Notes: generated by a model from the sequence alone, not told the origin. 64,000 bases of DNA from Priapulus caudatus (GCF_000485595.1 NW_014577209.1:387600-451599); one strand, 5' to 3'; shown: positions 36,768 to 47,162, counted from the stretch's first letter. Translations and numbers: made by a program.

Positions 36768-36870
36768 CAGACTTGGCAAAACATGCAGCCACGTAGCGGC
36801 CCTGCTATTCAAAGTCGAAATCATCAACTAGTAGGGCATGTGAATGGAATAAATCATTTCGCAAAGAAGT
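36768..36870 (+). pseudogene. SWIM zinc-finger exon of transposon ORF2
   Basis: Reads IDRLGKTCSHVAALLFKVEI, then after a frame break CEWNKSFRKE followed by a GTAAGT donor. CxHxxALLF is the SWIM signature, and CEWN.SF commonly follows it in invertebrate SWIM-YqaJ proteins. Stop codons and the frame break indicate decay. Confidence 0.55.
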
Positions 36871-37579
36871 AAGTATACTGAAAATAAATATCATTTGTTT
36901 CTAAATTGGCCGACCTACTTCGTAAATGTTACTAAAACATATTCCCATTACACTATTAAAATGATTTATGTTTTTTGACAGTGCATGTCTAATCGCTTAC
37001 TACATCGTTGCTTTAAAATACATTATCTATAATCTACAAATCTATTATTATTCACTTCTGGTTATAATAGTAGTTTATTTTAATAGGTGCATTTTATGTT
37101 ACAGTTACAGCCAGTTACCATCGCAGATTCGCAGGACATTTTAAAAGGTGCCAGAAAGAAGAATGTAACTGTTTGAGTATAAGAAGTAATAAGAGTTATG
37201 TTTTTAAACTAGAAAATTATAAATGATCATAGGTTTTCCTAATTGAATGCACCTACGTCAGTTAAAAGATGTTGCATATTTCTGCTAACAAAACTGTCCA
37301 TACATTCATGTTTGCTGATTTTTAGCGAGCTTGCAACTCGATCCGAACCGTGAATTGACCGTTTACTGCTGCAGGGTTCTAAGCTAGTTGTCATAACTAT
37401 AGAAGATGCAGATATAATAAATAATTGTATTGGGTCAAATAAATTTTTGATTGACAAACAAATTATCACTGACTTTTAGTAATTATTGTTATTATTATTT
37501 CTTATTTTAAGACTGGATTATATCGACGTAACTTTGTAAAAAACAAATCGAAATGACTCACTCACTCACACTCACTCAC

Positions 37580-37589
37580 TCACTGTCAC

Positions 37590-37627
<38 letters not shown>
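37580..37627 (+). repeat. (CTAT)n microsatellite
   Basis: Tandem ATCT tetramers, with CACT units just before at 37560-37590. Confidence 0.9.
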
Positions 37628-37628
<1 letters not shown>

Positions 37629-38541
37629 CTGTGTTTCTTTAACATTGACAAGTCGAGGATGCAAATTAACAGTGGCAGAGCAAATAGTGATGATGTTGTC
37701 AGCATGGGGAAACATATTCATTGACATGATGGTGCTGAGGACTTTGACACGTTTGATTCGGTCAATCGCACATTCAACGTGGATACAGACGCCAGCAAGC
37801 TTTCTCGTTTTTTCGACGTCTCTCTGACTCGACTGTTTATGCATAGCCGCGAGTAAATGCTGGTACTAAAAAGGATGCATTTCAATTGCTGCTGAATCCT
37901 CACTTATAAGAAACCCCCCGTTAGCTAACACTAAGTCACGATACTCAATAAGATCCGAAAATCATGATCTCTGCGTGATTACATTGTCGGATGTTCGACC
38001 ACCAAATACACGTGACATAATAATCACCGACCCAGTTGGGGACATACCCACAAGGATTTTGATAGTGTTATTGTGCTTGTAATTTGACCATGTCAAGGCA
38101 CGACCAGTTATAGGTTGCCAGTGAGCTCAAGAAACACCTCGGCACAATTAATGGTTACTCTAGCATCTGAATAACGTGACCCCCTAAACAATTTTGGTAA
38201 TGTACACTGAACATCTTGCTTGTCAGGCCAATGGATCAAAAATGCTAACTTGCTGGCCAAAATTTCCAAGTCGGTAAACTATTAGATGTGCGGAACGAAT
38301 GCTGGTAACAAGTTAAATATGTAATTTCACATCACTTGCTTAATACTGTGTAATAGTAATATAACATGAAACACGGTGGTGACTCGGCCACGAAGTTTTT
38401 CCTTCGCTTTGTATTGCTCTCATCTATTACTAGATTGTGTTTCACTGGATATTTTGATTTACTAGGTATTCTATGAAATGAAACACCTTTCCCTGTTCGA
38501 TGTCGATCACTACATCCTATTACAACGCAGTAACTGACCAT
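37623..38541 (-). pseudogene. THAP-domain DDE_Tnp_4 transposase, frameshifted
   Basis: Begins MVSYCVVIGCSDRHRTGKGV-SFHRIP, the first half of a THAP zinc finger (38541 down). Downstream, in changing frames, it reads PDKQDVQCTLPKLFRGSRY, then SDARVTINCAEVFLELTGN, a region around ALTWSNYKHNNTIKILVG, FGGRTSDNVITQ, and finally KTRKLAGVCIHVECAIDRIK with NLHPRLV. These follow the order of the DDE_Tnp_4 fold. The usual first Asp (I-D-C-x-E) is Asn, and the A-D-R-G-F Asp also appears as Asn, so the catalytic triad is lost. Inactive remnant. Confidence 0.75.
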
Positions 38542-38663
38542 TTTTTACCAATACAACATGCACAACAAACAATATAAAATAGCCACCGGCGAACGCTTTT
38601 GCCAACCAGCAGAGCTATGTTTACACACGTGACCTGGACGTGACGTCACGCAGAACGCCCCTA

Positions 38664-39037
38664 TAGAAACATTAAGACATTGGTAGTAAATAGATTTCGT
38701 ATTTATTTAGAAGTATGTTTTATTGAAAGGCTCCAAGTGCCTGTGCACCGTGCGGTGTTTCAAATGTTCCATTTTCGGCAGTAACCACAACTTTGTTGGA
38801 CGATCCTTGTTCAGTATAGTACATCAACTTCGTCTCCGGGAATACCTGACCCGAAAGTGAGAATAAACCGTCATATATATAACAAGTAAACCCTATCTAA
38901 GTCTGTCCCATAGGCATGATGCTATGAACTATAGGTGAATAAAAAACATACACAAAGAATCACAAACTAACAAACACTATGATAGGTTGTTCGTCCGTTA
39001 CCTTCCGAAGCACCCGAAGGCTACCTGTAAATTCAGC
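38664..39037. other. Spacer with half of an hAT-like MITE
   Basis: 38664-38755 matches the right half of the 22005-22354 MITE, ending CCAAGTGCCTGTG; the left half is absent. The rest is unremarkable. Confidence 0.5.
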
Positions 39038-39248
39038 TGAGAGGGTCTATGTCCCCCAGGGTACTGCCGGAACGTACCCTGGTACTATCTAATATGCCGG
39101 ACGTACCGTACCTCGCCTACTCCACTAACGAGTCAAGGGAGTCGCCTACGCCTACTCCCTAACCCTAACACTAACCCTAACCCTAACCATATCAAATAGT
39201 TACCAGGGTACGTTCCGGCAGTACCCTGGGGGAACTAGACCCTATGAG
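39038..39248. mobile_element. TIR element with telomere-like tract (second family)
   Basis: Arms of about 50 bp: GAGGGTCTATGTCCCCCAGG with GGTACTGCCGGAACGTACCC on the left, and the inverse at 39195-39246. CCCTAA units sit at 39157-39188 next to the right arm. Sequence unrelated to the 22409 element. No clear target duplication. Confidence 0.7.
39157..39188 (+). repeat. Telomere-like CCCTAA tract
   Basis: Five hexamers, one of them ACTAAC-variant, inside the 39038-39248 inverted repeat. Confidence 0.85.
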
Positions 39249-39454
39249 CATAAATTCATGTAGGCCTCCACTCTAAAAATTGTAGTATCCACTACTGGCA
39301 GTTGTTCTGGCCTATATAGGCCTAGGCCTAATGTGTTACCTTGCTACATCTACAGACTAGGCACAAGAATGACAAGAAATAGGCCATAAAACATCGCCGC
39401 CAAGGGATGCCCATACATAATAGGTTATTTAGCCATATTGGCAACTAGCAGGAC

Positions 39455-39960
39455 ACCCGGCGGCGAAATTTTTTTTCCCAAACAGGTTTACCTATTACAG
39501 TAAAATGAGTAGTAAATTACCTATTAACCTTAACCCTAACCCTAACCCTAACCCTAACCCTAATTAAATTTAATTAACACTAATAAATGAAATACACCAT
39601 TAATAACAAAATTTTTTTAAAATTAAAATATATATATTGATTGTACCCAATAATCATGGCAAATATTCTCCGTTTAATTGGAAAACAATAGTGTAAATGC
39701 GATAAGATAGAAAAATACAGAAAACAAAAAAATTAATTAGAAACCTAACGGGTTCGAAAGCCATATCGCCCTTTCCAAAAGGCAACGTCGGCGTGCTACT
39801 AAACGCCGCTCAGCTTATATACTAGCAATAGTACACGCAAAAGACATGACATATGCTAAATAAGCAAACACATGTGAACACGCCTGCCTTTGAACCAATC
39901 AGGAGGCAGATTTTACTGTAATAGGTAAACCTGCTTGGGAAAAATATTTCGCCACCCGGC
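39455..39960. mobile_element. TIR element with telomere-like tract (third family)
   Basis: The left arm holds CGGCGAAATTTTTTTTCCCA and AACAGGTTTACCTATTACAG. The right arm is its inverse (TTTACTGTAATAGGTAAACC, then TTTCGCCACCCGG). The interior is AT-rich and non-coding, with the CCCTAA tract 20 bp from the left arm. Confidence 0.7.
39528..39565 (+). repeat. Telomere-like CCCTAA tract
   Basis: Six perfect CCCTAA hexamers inside the 39455-39960 element. Confidence 0.92.
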
Positions 39961-40019
39961 GTTGCCTGGAAATAAAGTGCTCAGTTTGGTGAGCCACTTG
40001 AGTTAAAAGAAAAATACCC

Positions 40020-40058
40020 AAAAATCTATGTATCTATCTACGTTATTATTAGTCTATC

Positions 40059-40109
<51 letters not shown>

Positions 40110-40142
40110 CCTGTATATCTATCTATCTATCTATCTAGCTAG

Positions 40143-40237
<95 letters not shown>

Positions 40238-40265
40238 GCTAGCTATCTATCTATCTATCTATCTC
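40020..40265 (+). repeat. (CTAT)n microsatellite
   Basis: About 245 bp of CTAT with two CTAGCTAG interruptions. Confidence 0.95.
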
Positions 40266-40474
40266 GTGCACACTCTGTATGAAGTCAATGCATGGTGAAT
40301 GTTGTTATGACGAAGACATGGCATAATGCATGAATAGTAATGACTAATGTAATGTTACGCGCATTGTACAGTCATTGCAGCTGAAGGGGTCGTTGTCGTA
40401 TCAGGTACTACAGATATGTACCCGAGGTACATTATGTATACACAAAGTGTACCAGACTTGTACTACAGAAGTGT

Positions 40475-40595
40475 ACCCTAACCCTAACCCTAACCCTAGC
40501 CCTAACCCTAACCCTAACCCTAATCCTAACCCTAGCCCTAGCCCTAACCCTAACCCTAACCCTAGCCCTAACCCTAACCCTAACCCTAACCCTAT
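40475..40595 (+). repeat. Telomere-like (CCCTAA)n array
   Basis: About 20 hexamers with CCCTAG variants, same position within the element as 22611-22727. Confidence 0.95.
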
Positions 40596-41337
40596 ACATA
40601 CCTCATATAAAATTATAAACCTAATACTAAACCTATAGTGGGGCGGTTTACCTACGATAGTTTTACGGTAGACCAATATATTATTAACAAATTTAGATGT
40701 AGAGCTATTACCAAACTGCCCTCTGGCGGCCGTGGCGGCCATTTTCCAATATGGCCGCCAGCAGACACCCAAAAGACACACAGAAGTTAGATAAAGTTTG
40801 CTGCTGAAGGTTTTAGTAAATGTTTATTGAATGTTTTGAATCAAGACATGCCAGATATAGCTCTTAGTCACATTTTGGGAGATGCTGCTGATATTAATTA
40901 ACATATTTAGGCTAATTGCAAATAAAATGGCGACAAGGAAACCCATGATCAGGCATCAAATGCTGACATTCCTTGTGAATAGGCTAGATTCATTTAAGTT
41001 GTGAAAATGTTATCTGACCTTCTTCCTCTGTCTGTCAATAGCTATTTATGGACACTGCCCACGCCAATTAAGATGCCAATTAACAAAATTATTAACACAT
41101 TTAGGCTAATTACATCGGTAATACAACAACAATAACAGAACCAGATAGTGATAATTATTGTAGCTTGCTCTCATCGGATCAATCCTGGGCAAGTCAAATG
41201 TTATACTTCTGTGGTCAAGGGACACTACTACGTTTAAGTATCATGTTAGTTAACACAATCTGCTAAATGCAATATGCAGATAAGTTCACTGTTTTACAGT
41301 ACCTGTGTACTGTCTGGAACAGTTCAGAATCTTCATC

Positions 41338-42484
41338 TTAAGTTTGCGAGTTCAGTTCTGAGAGTACTCCCCGTTGCAAGCACACAGTGGTGTGCATTCC
41401 AGACTGGCCTTCTTGCACTTGCACCTCTTGATGCAGCCTTTCTGGCATTTGCAGGAGATAAGCTCCCGGCAGACCTTGGATGCCTCGAGAGCGTTGTCCA
41501 GAAAGAGTTGTACTTGTCGCTGGTCTTGATCCAATCCCAGTCAGTTGGTGATGGCAATATTGGTGCAGGAACCAGGGCCTGACCCCAAACATGTCCGCCC
41601 TGGTATATTACTCGTCGGACGTGCTGCTTCAGGGCTGCACTTGTCGGTGGGATCAGCTGGACATCGCTCTTCTTTGCAAACCGTTTGCGGTGCTTGTTCT
41701 GTCGTAAAACAGGATGACGAACCTCTCGATGGTGTGCATGGCATCTTCATCAATATAATTTGGTGCAGTGGAGAGGTCAGTGAGTGTCTGGGTCAGCTGA
41801 AGTAGAGCTGTCCACACTGCCCATGCTGTCCTCTTGCCATGTCCGGCGAAGCAGGAGATCGTGTCGCAGCCCGTCAAAGCATAAAACATCGGTAGTGCCT
41901 GTGCTTTCTCAGGGCCCAGAGCCCGCGCCATCTCATGGACTGCCAAGAACCGGAAAGCCTTGTTCGTGCCGAAGGACACCCACACTTGGGCTTCCTCCTC
42001 CATGGTGCGTGCCAGAGCCACTGCCAGGACAACAACATCAGTGTCAACTGTGCGGATGAGGATGTTCTTGTGGCCATCGTGTGCAGCGTGGGCGGCATGC
42101 AACATCATGCGACTGTCGGCTTCTTCGTGGTTGCAAGGAGCCAGGGCTGCAGTATCTAGGAGCGGTGGCTTGCTCAAGACATCATCTACTTCAGTGATGG
42201 CCAGCTCCTTGTCTGCAAGCTCGAATGAGTCGTGGAGGACGCCAGAGAGGAAGCTGAACAGCTCTTTCTTGTTCTCGTCGACTCTGAGGAAGCTGGCCCA
42301 GTTCCCGGGGATCGTTGCACCACCCACCACCCGTCTTCTTTCACTCCTTTTCCGTGCTTGGTTCTTGCTGTACCCTTCAACGAGTCTGTATTGTAGCGGT
42401 CCCACACCAGGTCCAGTCGCGTGGCTTGATGGAGTTTTGAGAGTATGTAGGGCACAAAGACCTGCTGTGCATACTGAGGTGCAG
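41338..42484 (-). pseudogene. Left ORF copy: middle and C-terminal part of a repeat-encoded protein
   Basis: Minus-strand reading starts near YAQQVFVPYILSKL and LDLVWDRYNTDSLKG (42480-42350). It shifts frame and continues GNWASFLRVDENKKELFSFL, then ALAPCNHEEADSRMMLHAAH, IRTVDTDVVVLAVALA and ALTGCDTISCFAGHGKRTAW, ending in a Cys-rich tail (41340-41600, CKCKKASLECTPLCACNGE). These motifs recur in many cnidarian, mollusc and lancelet repeat proteins. The spaced acidic residues (EEAD, DTD, GCDT) would fit a PIN/FEN1-like nuclease, which is inference. One or more frameshifts, so a pseudogene. Confidence 0.7.
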
Positions 42485-43867
42485 TGGGCCTGACTGGCAA
42501 CCCCAGTGCTCTACGACGGTGGATGGTGGCAGGACCAGAGGTTGCCACGCTCATCGAACAGTTCCACAATGAAACTGACCCGGGAAACAGACCACAAAAA
42601 ACAAGGCACCATGACCAGTCAGCAAGTATGCAGACTGCTTTCCTGAAAGATGTACAGTCGATGTTCAACGTGATGGAAGACTTGGGGAATCCATTTGAAG
42701 AGGAAAGTCAAGATCTGCTGGTACTCAACACCAAGGAGATCGCGCCACCTGGAGCTGTAGACGCCCCCCCCGTCATGCACACGAAGTAGGTCAGCTGCAG
42801 TTTGACAACTTCGTCAGAGAACGCCTGGTGAAGAGAACGAAACCCATAGAAGATGCCATCCAAAGAAACAAGCTGAAAATCTTTGGTCAGCCTGCTTTAA
42901 AACCTCCGGGAAATAACAGGAATCAGAAGAAGAAATCCCTCAAGAATGACGCGGATCTGTTCTCTCGTCTGTATATCGGGTGCCAGAACCGGGATGGGAA
43001 TCTAGAGCAATTCTTCCAACATGAAAACCAAGCCTGCCCCCCTGCCCTGGCTCCTTGCAACCACGAAGAAGCCGACAATCGCATGATGTTGCATGCCGCC
43101 CAAGCTGCTCACAATGGCCACAAGAAGATCCTTATCCGCACAGTTGACACTGATGTTGTTGTCCTGGCAGTGGCTCTGGCACGCACCATAAGGAGGAAGC
43201 CGAAGTGTGGGTGTCCTTTGGCACGGGCAAGGCTTTCTGGTTCTTGGCAGCCCATGAGATGGCACGGGCTCTGGGCCCTGAGAAAGCACAGGCACTACCG
43301 ATGTTTTATGCTTTGACTGGCTGCAACACGGTCTCCTGCTTTGTCGGACATGGGTAGTGTGAACAGCTCTACCTCAGCTGACCCAGACACTCACTGACCT
43401 CTCCACTGCACTAGATCACATTGATGAAGATGCCATGCACACCATCGAGATGTTCGTCATCCTGTTTTACGACAGAACAAGCACCGCAACCGATATCGAC
43501 AAGGCACGCCGCAAACGGTTTGCAAAGAAGAGCGATGTCCAGCTGATCCCACCGACAAGTGCAGCCCTGAAGCAGCACGTCCGACGAGTAATATACCAGG
43601 GCGGACATGTTTGGGGTCAGGCCCTGGTTCCTGCACCAACATTGCCATCACCAACCGACTGGGGTTGGATCAAGACCAGCAACATGTACAAACCTCTCTG
43701 GACAACGCTTCCCGAGGCATCCAAGGTCTGTCGGGAGCTTATTTTCTGCAAATACCAGAAGGGCTGCATCAAGAGGTGCAAGTGCAAGAAGGCCAGTCTG
43801 GAATGCACACCACTGTGTGCTTGCGACGGGGAGTGCTCTCAGAAGTAAACTCGCAAACTTTAGATGA
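42484..43867 (+). pseudogene. Right ORF copy: N-terminal part fused to C-terminal part
   Basis: Plus-strand reading: RWMVAGPEVATLIEQFHNET, a stretch ending GNPFEEESQDLLVLNTKEI, QFDNFVRERLVKRTKP, RNKLKIFGQPA, DADLFSRLYIGCQNRDGNLE and QFFQHENQACPP. It then runs directly into ALAPCNHEEADNRMMLHAAQ and IRTVDTDVVVLAVALA. The middle portion found in the left copy (VFVPYIL..FLRVDENK) is missing, so the two copies are complementary fragments. A frameshift follows near 43190, and the TGCNTVSCF segment resumes in another frame. The Cys-rich tail ends at about 43848. Confidence 0.7.
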
Positions 43868-44659
43868 AGATTCTGAACTGTTCCAGACAGTACGTATTAG
43901 GTACTGTAAAACAGTGAACTTATCTGCATATTGCATTTAGCAGATTATGTGTTAATTAACATAATAATTAAATGTAGTAGTGTCCTTTAACCACAGAAGT
44001 ATAACATTTGACTTAATTTGAAATTGATCCGATGAGAGCAAGCCACCGTAATTATCACTATCTGGATCTGTTATTGTTGTTGTATTATCGATGTAATTAG
44101 CCTAATGGTGTTAATAATTTTGTTAATTAGCATCTTAATTGGCGTAGGCAGTGTCCATGAATAGCTATTGACAGACAGAGGAAGAAGGTTAGATAACATT
44201 TCAAGAACTTACATGAATCTAGCCTATTCACAAGGAATGTCAGCATTTGATGCCTTTTTCCTTGTCGCCATTTCATCTGCAATTAGCCTAAATATGTTAA
44301 TTAATATCAGCAGCATCTCCCAAAATGTGACTAAGAGCTATCTGGCATGTCTTGATTCATAACATTCAATAAACATTCACTAAAACCCTCAGCAGCAAAC
44401 TTTATCTAACTTCTGTGTGTCTCTTGGGTGGCTGCTGGCGGACCATTTTGAAAAATGGCCGCCACGGCCGCCAGGGGGCAGTTGGGCGATGGCTCCACAT
44501 CAAAATCTGTTTATAATATATTGGTCTACCTCTGTGCCAAAATTGGTGCTTTTATCAAAAAATGCACAATAGGTTAGCTTACCCGCTGTACTACTTAAAC
44601 TACTTCGGGTACATATCTGTAGTACCCGATACGACAACGACCCCATCTGCGTCATTGCA

Positions 44660-45224
44660 AGTGAGTGCAAAGGTAATCCCGTTCCTGCATGGGCCGGTCT
44701 ATTGACTGCAGCTGGTGGGGCATGATTTTTTCATCATTTTTCCCTCCTGCGACGTCAGATGACCTCGGAGGTAAAATTCAACGTGCCCACAAGATTCAGC
44801 ACCAAAATTTACCCTTGCTGTACTAATCATCCTTGGACATATCTAGAGTGGCCCATTGCATCGCAAACAGACGAACAGAGAAACTTACACAAATATGTAC
44901 CGATTAGAGAGCAGAAAAACTTACCAAGTTTGTCCAACGTAAACCCACGATCTTCAATGAATGTGAAGGTGAATTGTTTACCCTCATTGTTTATAATCAA
45001 GATCGCCATCTTTGTCTTTGTAGTAATTAATACCGGCAATGCGATTTGTCAAGACTAAAACATTCTCTGATTGATTGCTTCAGATTTCCCATTGCGCATT
45101 TCGCATCTCGCATTTCGCATTTCGCAAAAACGGTTCTCTAGCAATAGTGTAGAGCTTTCAAGGGTGTGTAACTCACAGAAGCAGTAGACTAGATCAGGAG
45201 GAATAGATTGAACGGTTACAGTAC
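44660..45224. other. Spacer
   Basis: No gene recognised. Short CGCATTTCGCAT-type tandem units lie at about 45090-45127. At 45175-45230 it holds AGACTAGATC-type sequence related to 28105-28150. Confidence 0.4.
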
Positions 45225-46480
45225 TATAGACCGAAGGTCCGATAGACCGAAGACGCGACAGACCGAAGGTTCGATAAACCAAAGGTTATGTGTTCAAGGT
45301 GTAAAGATGCATTTTCGGAATACGCAGTGGCTCCGGCACTGCACGCGGAATACGCAGTGGCAGTGGCAGTAGAAAGAGGAAGGGGAGAATGGAGAAGCTG
45401 GTGGAGAAGGAGGAGGGGGAGAAGCTGGTGGAGAAGAAGGAAGGAGAAAAGAGAGAAGCTGGTGGAGGAGGAAGGGGAGAAGGGAGAAGGTGGTGGAGGA
45501 GGAGGAGGGGAAGAAGCTGGTGGAGAAGGAGGAAGGGGAGCAGGAGGGGGAGAAAGAAGCTGGTGGAGGAGGAGGGCGAGGAGGGAGAAGCTGGTGGAGA
45601 AGGAGGAGGGGGGAGAAGGAGGATAGGAAGAAGGAGGGAGAGAAGGAAGCTGGTGGAGGCGGAGGGGAAAAGGAAGAAGCTGATGGAGTAGAAGGAGGAG
45701 GAGAAGTTGGTAGAGAAGGAGGAAGGGGAGAAGGGAGAGCGGTGGAGGAGAGGAAGAGGAGAAAGGAGAAGGTGGTGGAGGAGGAGGAGGGGGAGAGCTG
45801 GTGGAGAAGGAGGAAGGGAGAAGGGAGAGCTGGTGGAGAAGGAGGAGGGAAGAAGCTGGTGGGAGAATGAGGAAGTGCGAGAAGGGAGGCTGGTGGAGAG
45901 CAGGGGAGAGAGAGAGAAGCGGTTTGAGAAGGAGAAGGGGGGCAGGAGCGGGAGAAGCGAAGCTAGTGAGGAGGAGGGGGAGAAGAGAGAAGCTGGTGGA
46001 GAAGAGATGAGGGGAAAAGGAGGAAGGGAAGAAGGAGGGGGAGAAGGAGCTGGTAGAGGAGGGAGGAGAAGGGAGAAGCTGGTGGAGAAGGAGAAGGGAG
46101 GAAGCTGTAGAGAAGAAGGATGGGCAGAAGGAGAAGCTGGTGGAGAAGGAAGGGGAGAAGGGAGAAGGGTGTCTGTGTTTGTGTCTGTGTGTGTGTGTGT
46201 GCGTGTGCGTGTGCGTGTGCGTGTGCGTGTGCGTGTGCGTGTGCGTGTGCGTGTGCGTGTGCGTGTGCGTGTGCGTGTGCGTGTGCGTGTGCGTGTGCGT
46301 GTGCGTGTTTGTCACAAATTAAGTAAAGTATTTCACTATGATTTATGAAATCTTTGGTCTATCGGACCTTTGGTCTATAGGTCCCTTTTCAATATTCGGT
46401 CTATCGGACCTTCGGTCTATCGGACCTTCGGTCTATTGGTCCTTCGGTCTATCGGACCTTTGGTCTATAGGGCTAACCCC
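45225..46480. repeat. Purine minisatellite and GTGTGC array bounded by inverted 16-mer arrays
   Basis: The left boundary (45227-45287) has three to four copies of GACCGAAGGTCCGATA. The right boundary (46357-46472) has about six copies of the reverse complement. Between them lies about 800 bp of purines with AGCTGGTGGAGAAGGAGGAG units (45370-46165), then (GTGTGC)n at 46180-46308. Long acidic/basic or Pro/Ser-rich ORFs on both strands are artefacts of the repeat. Confidence 0.85.
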
Positions 46481-46484
46481 AGAT

Positions 46485-46620
46485 TAAACTCACAGTATAG
46501 ATGGAATAACCATATGTTGACTAAAGAGAGGATAAAATACAGACAGCACATAGAAAACGCGCACGTCCATGGGCGCAGTCATCTTGCACCATACTATCAT
46601 CACTTCCCCACTATGAGCGA
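46485..46620 (+). repeat. Dispersed repeat shared with 28127-28275
   Basis: Both contain GAATAACCATA, TTGACTAAAGAGAGGATAA and a GGGCGCAG-CAT block in the same order. The 45175-45230 segment carries the preceding part, so the array at 45225-46480 appears to have been inserted into, or expanded within, this repeat. Confidence 0.6.
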
Positions 46621-46913
46621 GTGCTTATTCGTAGGAACCAATCACAGGAGGTATAATAAAAGCTCTTTGGTGTTTTTGGGTGGCGTTTGTTGGAGTTTGG
46701 TTGCTATGCCGGGCTGCTGGTGTGTTGTGATGTCCAGCCATATTGTTTACGTTTGGTATCGGTGCTGACTCTATGTGTGCAATGTAACGCCTGCGCGAGT
46801 GGACATCAAAATTATGGCAGCGCCCGTGGTGTGGTTTGAACAGATCACATACAGTTCATACAGTTGTATGTCGCTGACAGATGGTTGCATTGTCGCCGGG
46901 TGGCGCACACGTG

Positions 46914-46949
46914 GCGATTTTTATCGACAGTGTTGTCGATAAAAATCGC
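46914..46949. other. Perfect 16-bp-arm hairpin
   Basis: GCGATTTTTATCGACA, GTGT loop, then the exact inverse. No downstream gene is evident, so a terminator-type role is not supported. Confidence 0.85.
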
Positions 46950-46959
46950 TGGTAGAAAT

Positions 46960-47065
46960 ACAGAAAGGAGAGAAAAATAAATAAAATCTGAGGGACTCGA
47001 ACACGGTTCCTTACAGGTGCAAAACGTACACGCTTCCAATAAGCCACTGATGCAAACGGTGTCGA
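46960..47065 (-). ncRNA. tRNA-like SINE head
   Basis: On the minus strand TGGCTTATTGG (47036-47046) matches the pol III A box and GTTCGAGTCC (46993-47002) the B box, at tRNA-like spacing. The T stem and anticodon stem do not pair properly, so it is not a functional tRNA. An AT-rich tail follows (ATTTTATTTATTTTTC). Best explained as the 5' head of a tRNA-derived SINE. Confidence 0.5.
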
Positions 47066-47132
47066 TTCACTTATAAGAGATACTTATAGCTTCATCTCGC
47101 TCTAAACCGAACATTAGCTTTATTCTTAACTC

Positions 47133-47162
47133 ATAACCCTAACCCTAATCGCAACCCTAACC
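47133..47162 (+). repeat. Short telomere-like tract
   Basis: Four CCCTAA-like units, imperfect; not inside an inverted repeat that I can see. Confidence 0.6.

Larger units (their letters stand above)
35769..38663. mobile_element. THAP-DDE transposon, PIF/Harbinger-type (ISL2EU-like), decayed
   Basis: The bounding inverted termini AGGGGCGTTC (35769) and GAACGCCCCT (38653-38662) are flanked by ATA on each side. The right half encodes a minus-strand THAP plus DDE transposase. The left half has a plus-strand SWIM-type exon. This two-protein arrangement is known for ISL2EU elements, whose second protein carries a YqaJ nuclease. Here no YqaJ domain is readable. A 540-bp minisatellite occupies the left subterminal zone. 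Confidence 0.6.
40635..44597. mobile_element. 4-kb palindromic transposon with two head-to-head partial ORF copies
   Basis: The left arm from 40635 and right arm to 44597 are inverted copies over at least 1.4 kb. Shared blocks include GGTAGACCAATATATT, CGGCCGTGGCGGCCATTTT, ACACACAGAAGTTAGATAAA and GACATGCCAGATA. Ends TATAGTGGGG..TTTACCTA and the inverse TAACCTA..CCCGCTGTA look like degenerate TIRs. Each arm encodes the C-terminal half of one protein family; the centre carries the N-terminal half once. The superfamily is not known to me. Confidence 0.75.
40380..44650. mobile_element. Telomere-repeat TIR element (first family) split by a nested transposon
   Basis: The left part (40380-40634) begins GCTGAAGGGGTCGTTGTC. 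The right part (about 44598-44650) ends GACAACGACCCCATCTGC. The 9-bp direct repeat GTCATTGCA lies at 40371-40379 and 44651-44659, proving one insertion event despite the 4.3-kb distance. It is the same family as 22409-22834 but without the 100-bp hairpin. Confidence 0.8.

Noticed and set aside
45224-46348. 363-codon Ser/Pro/Leu-rich ORF and Glu/Gly/Arg-rich ORFs
   Set aside because: Both strands of one purine minisatellite; no conserved domain.
46914-46949. Rho-independent-type terminator
   Set aside because: Eukaryotic context, no gene ending nearby, and no adjacent T run in the expected position.
46960-47065. Functional tRNA gene
   Set aside because: T stem and anticodon stem do not pair, although A and B boxes are present.
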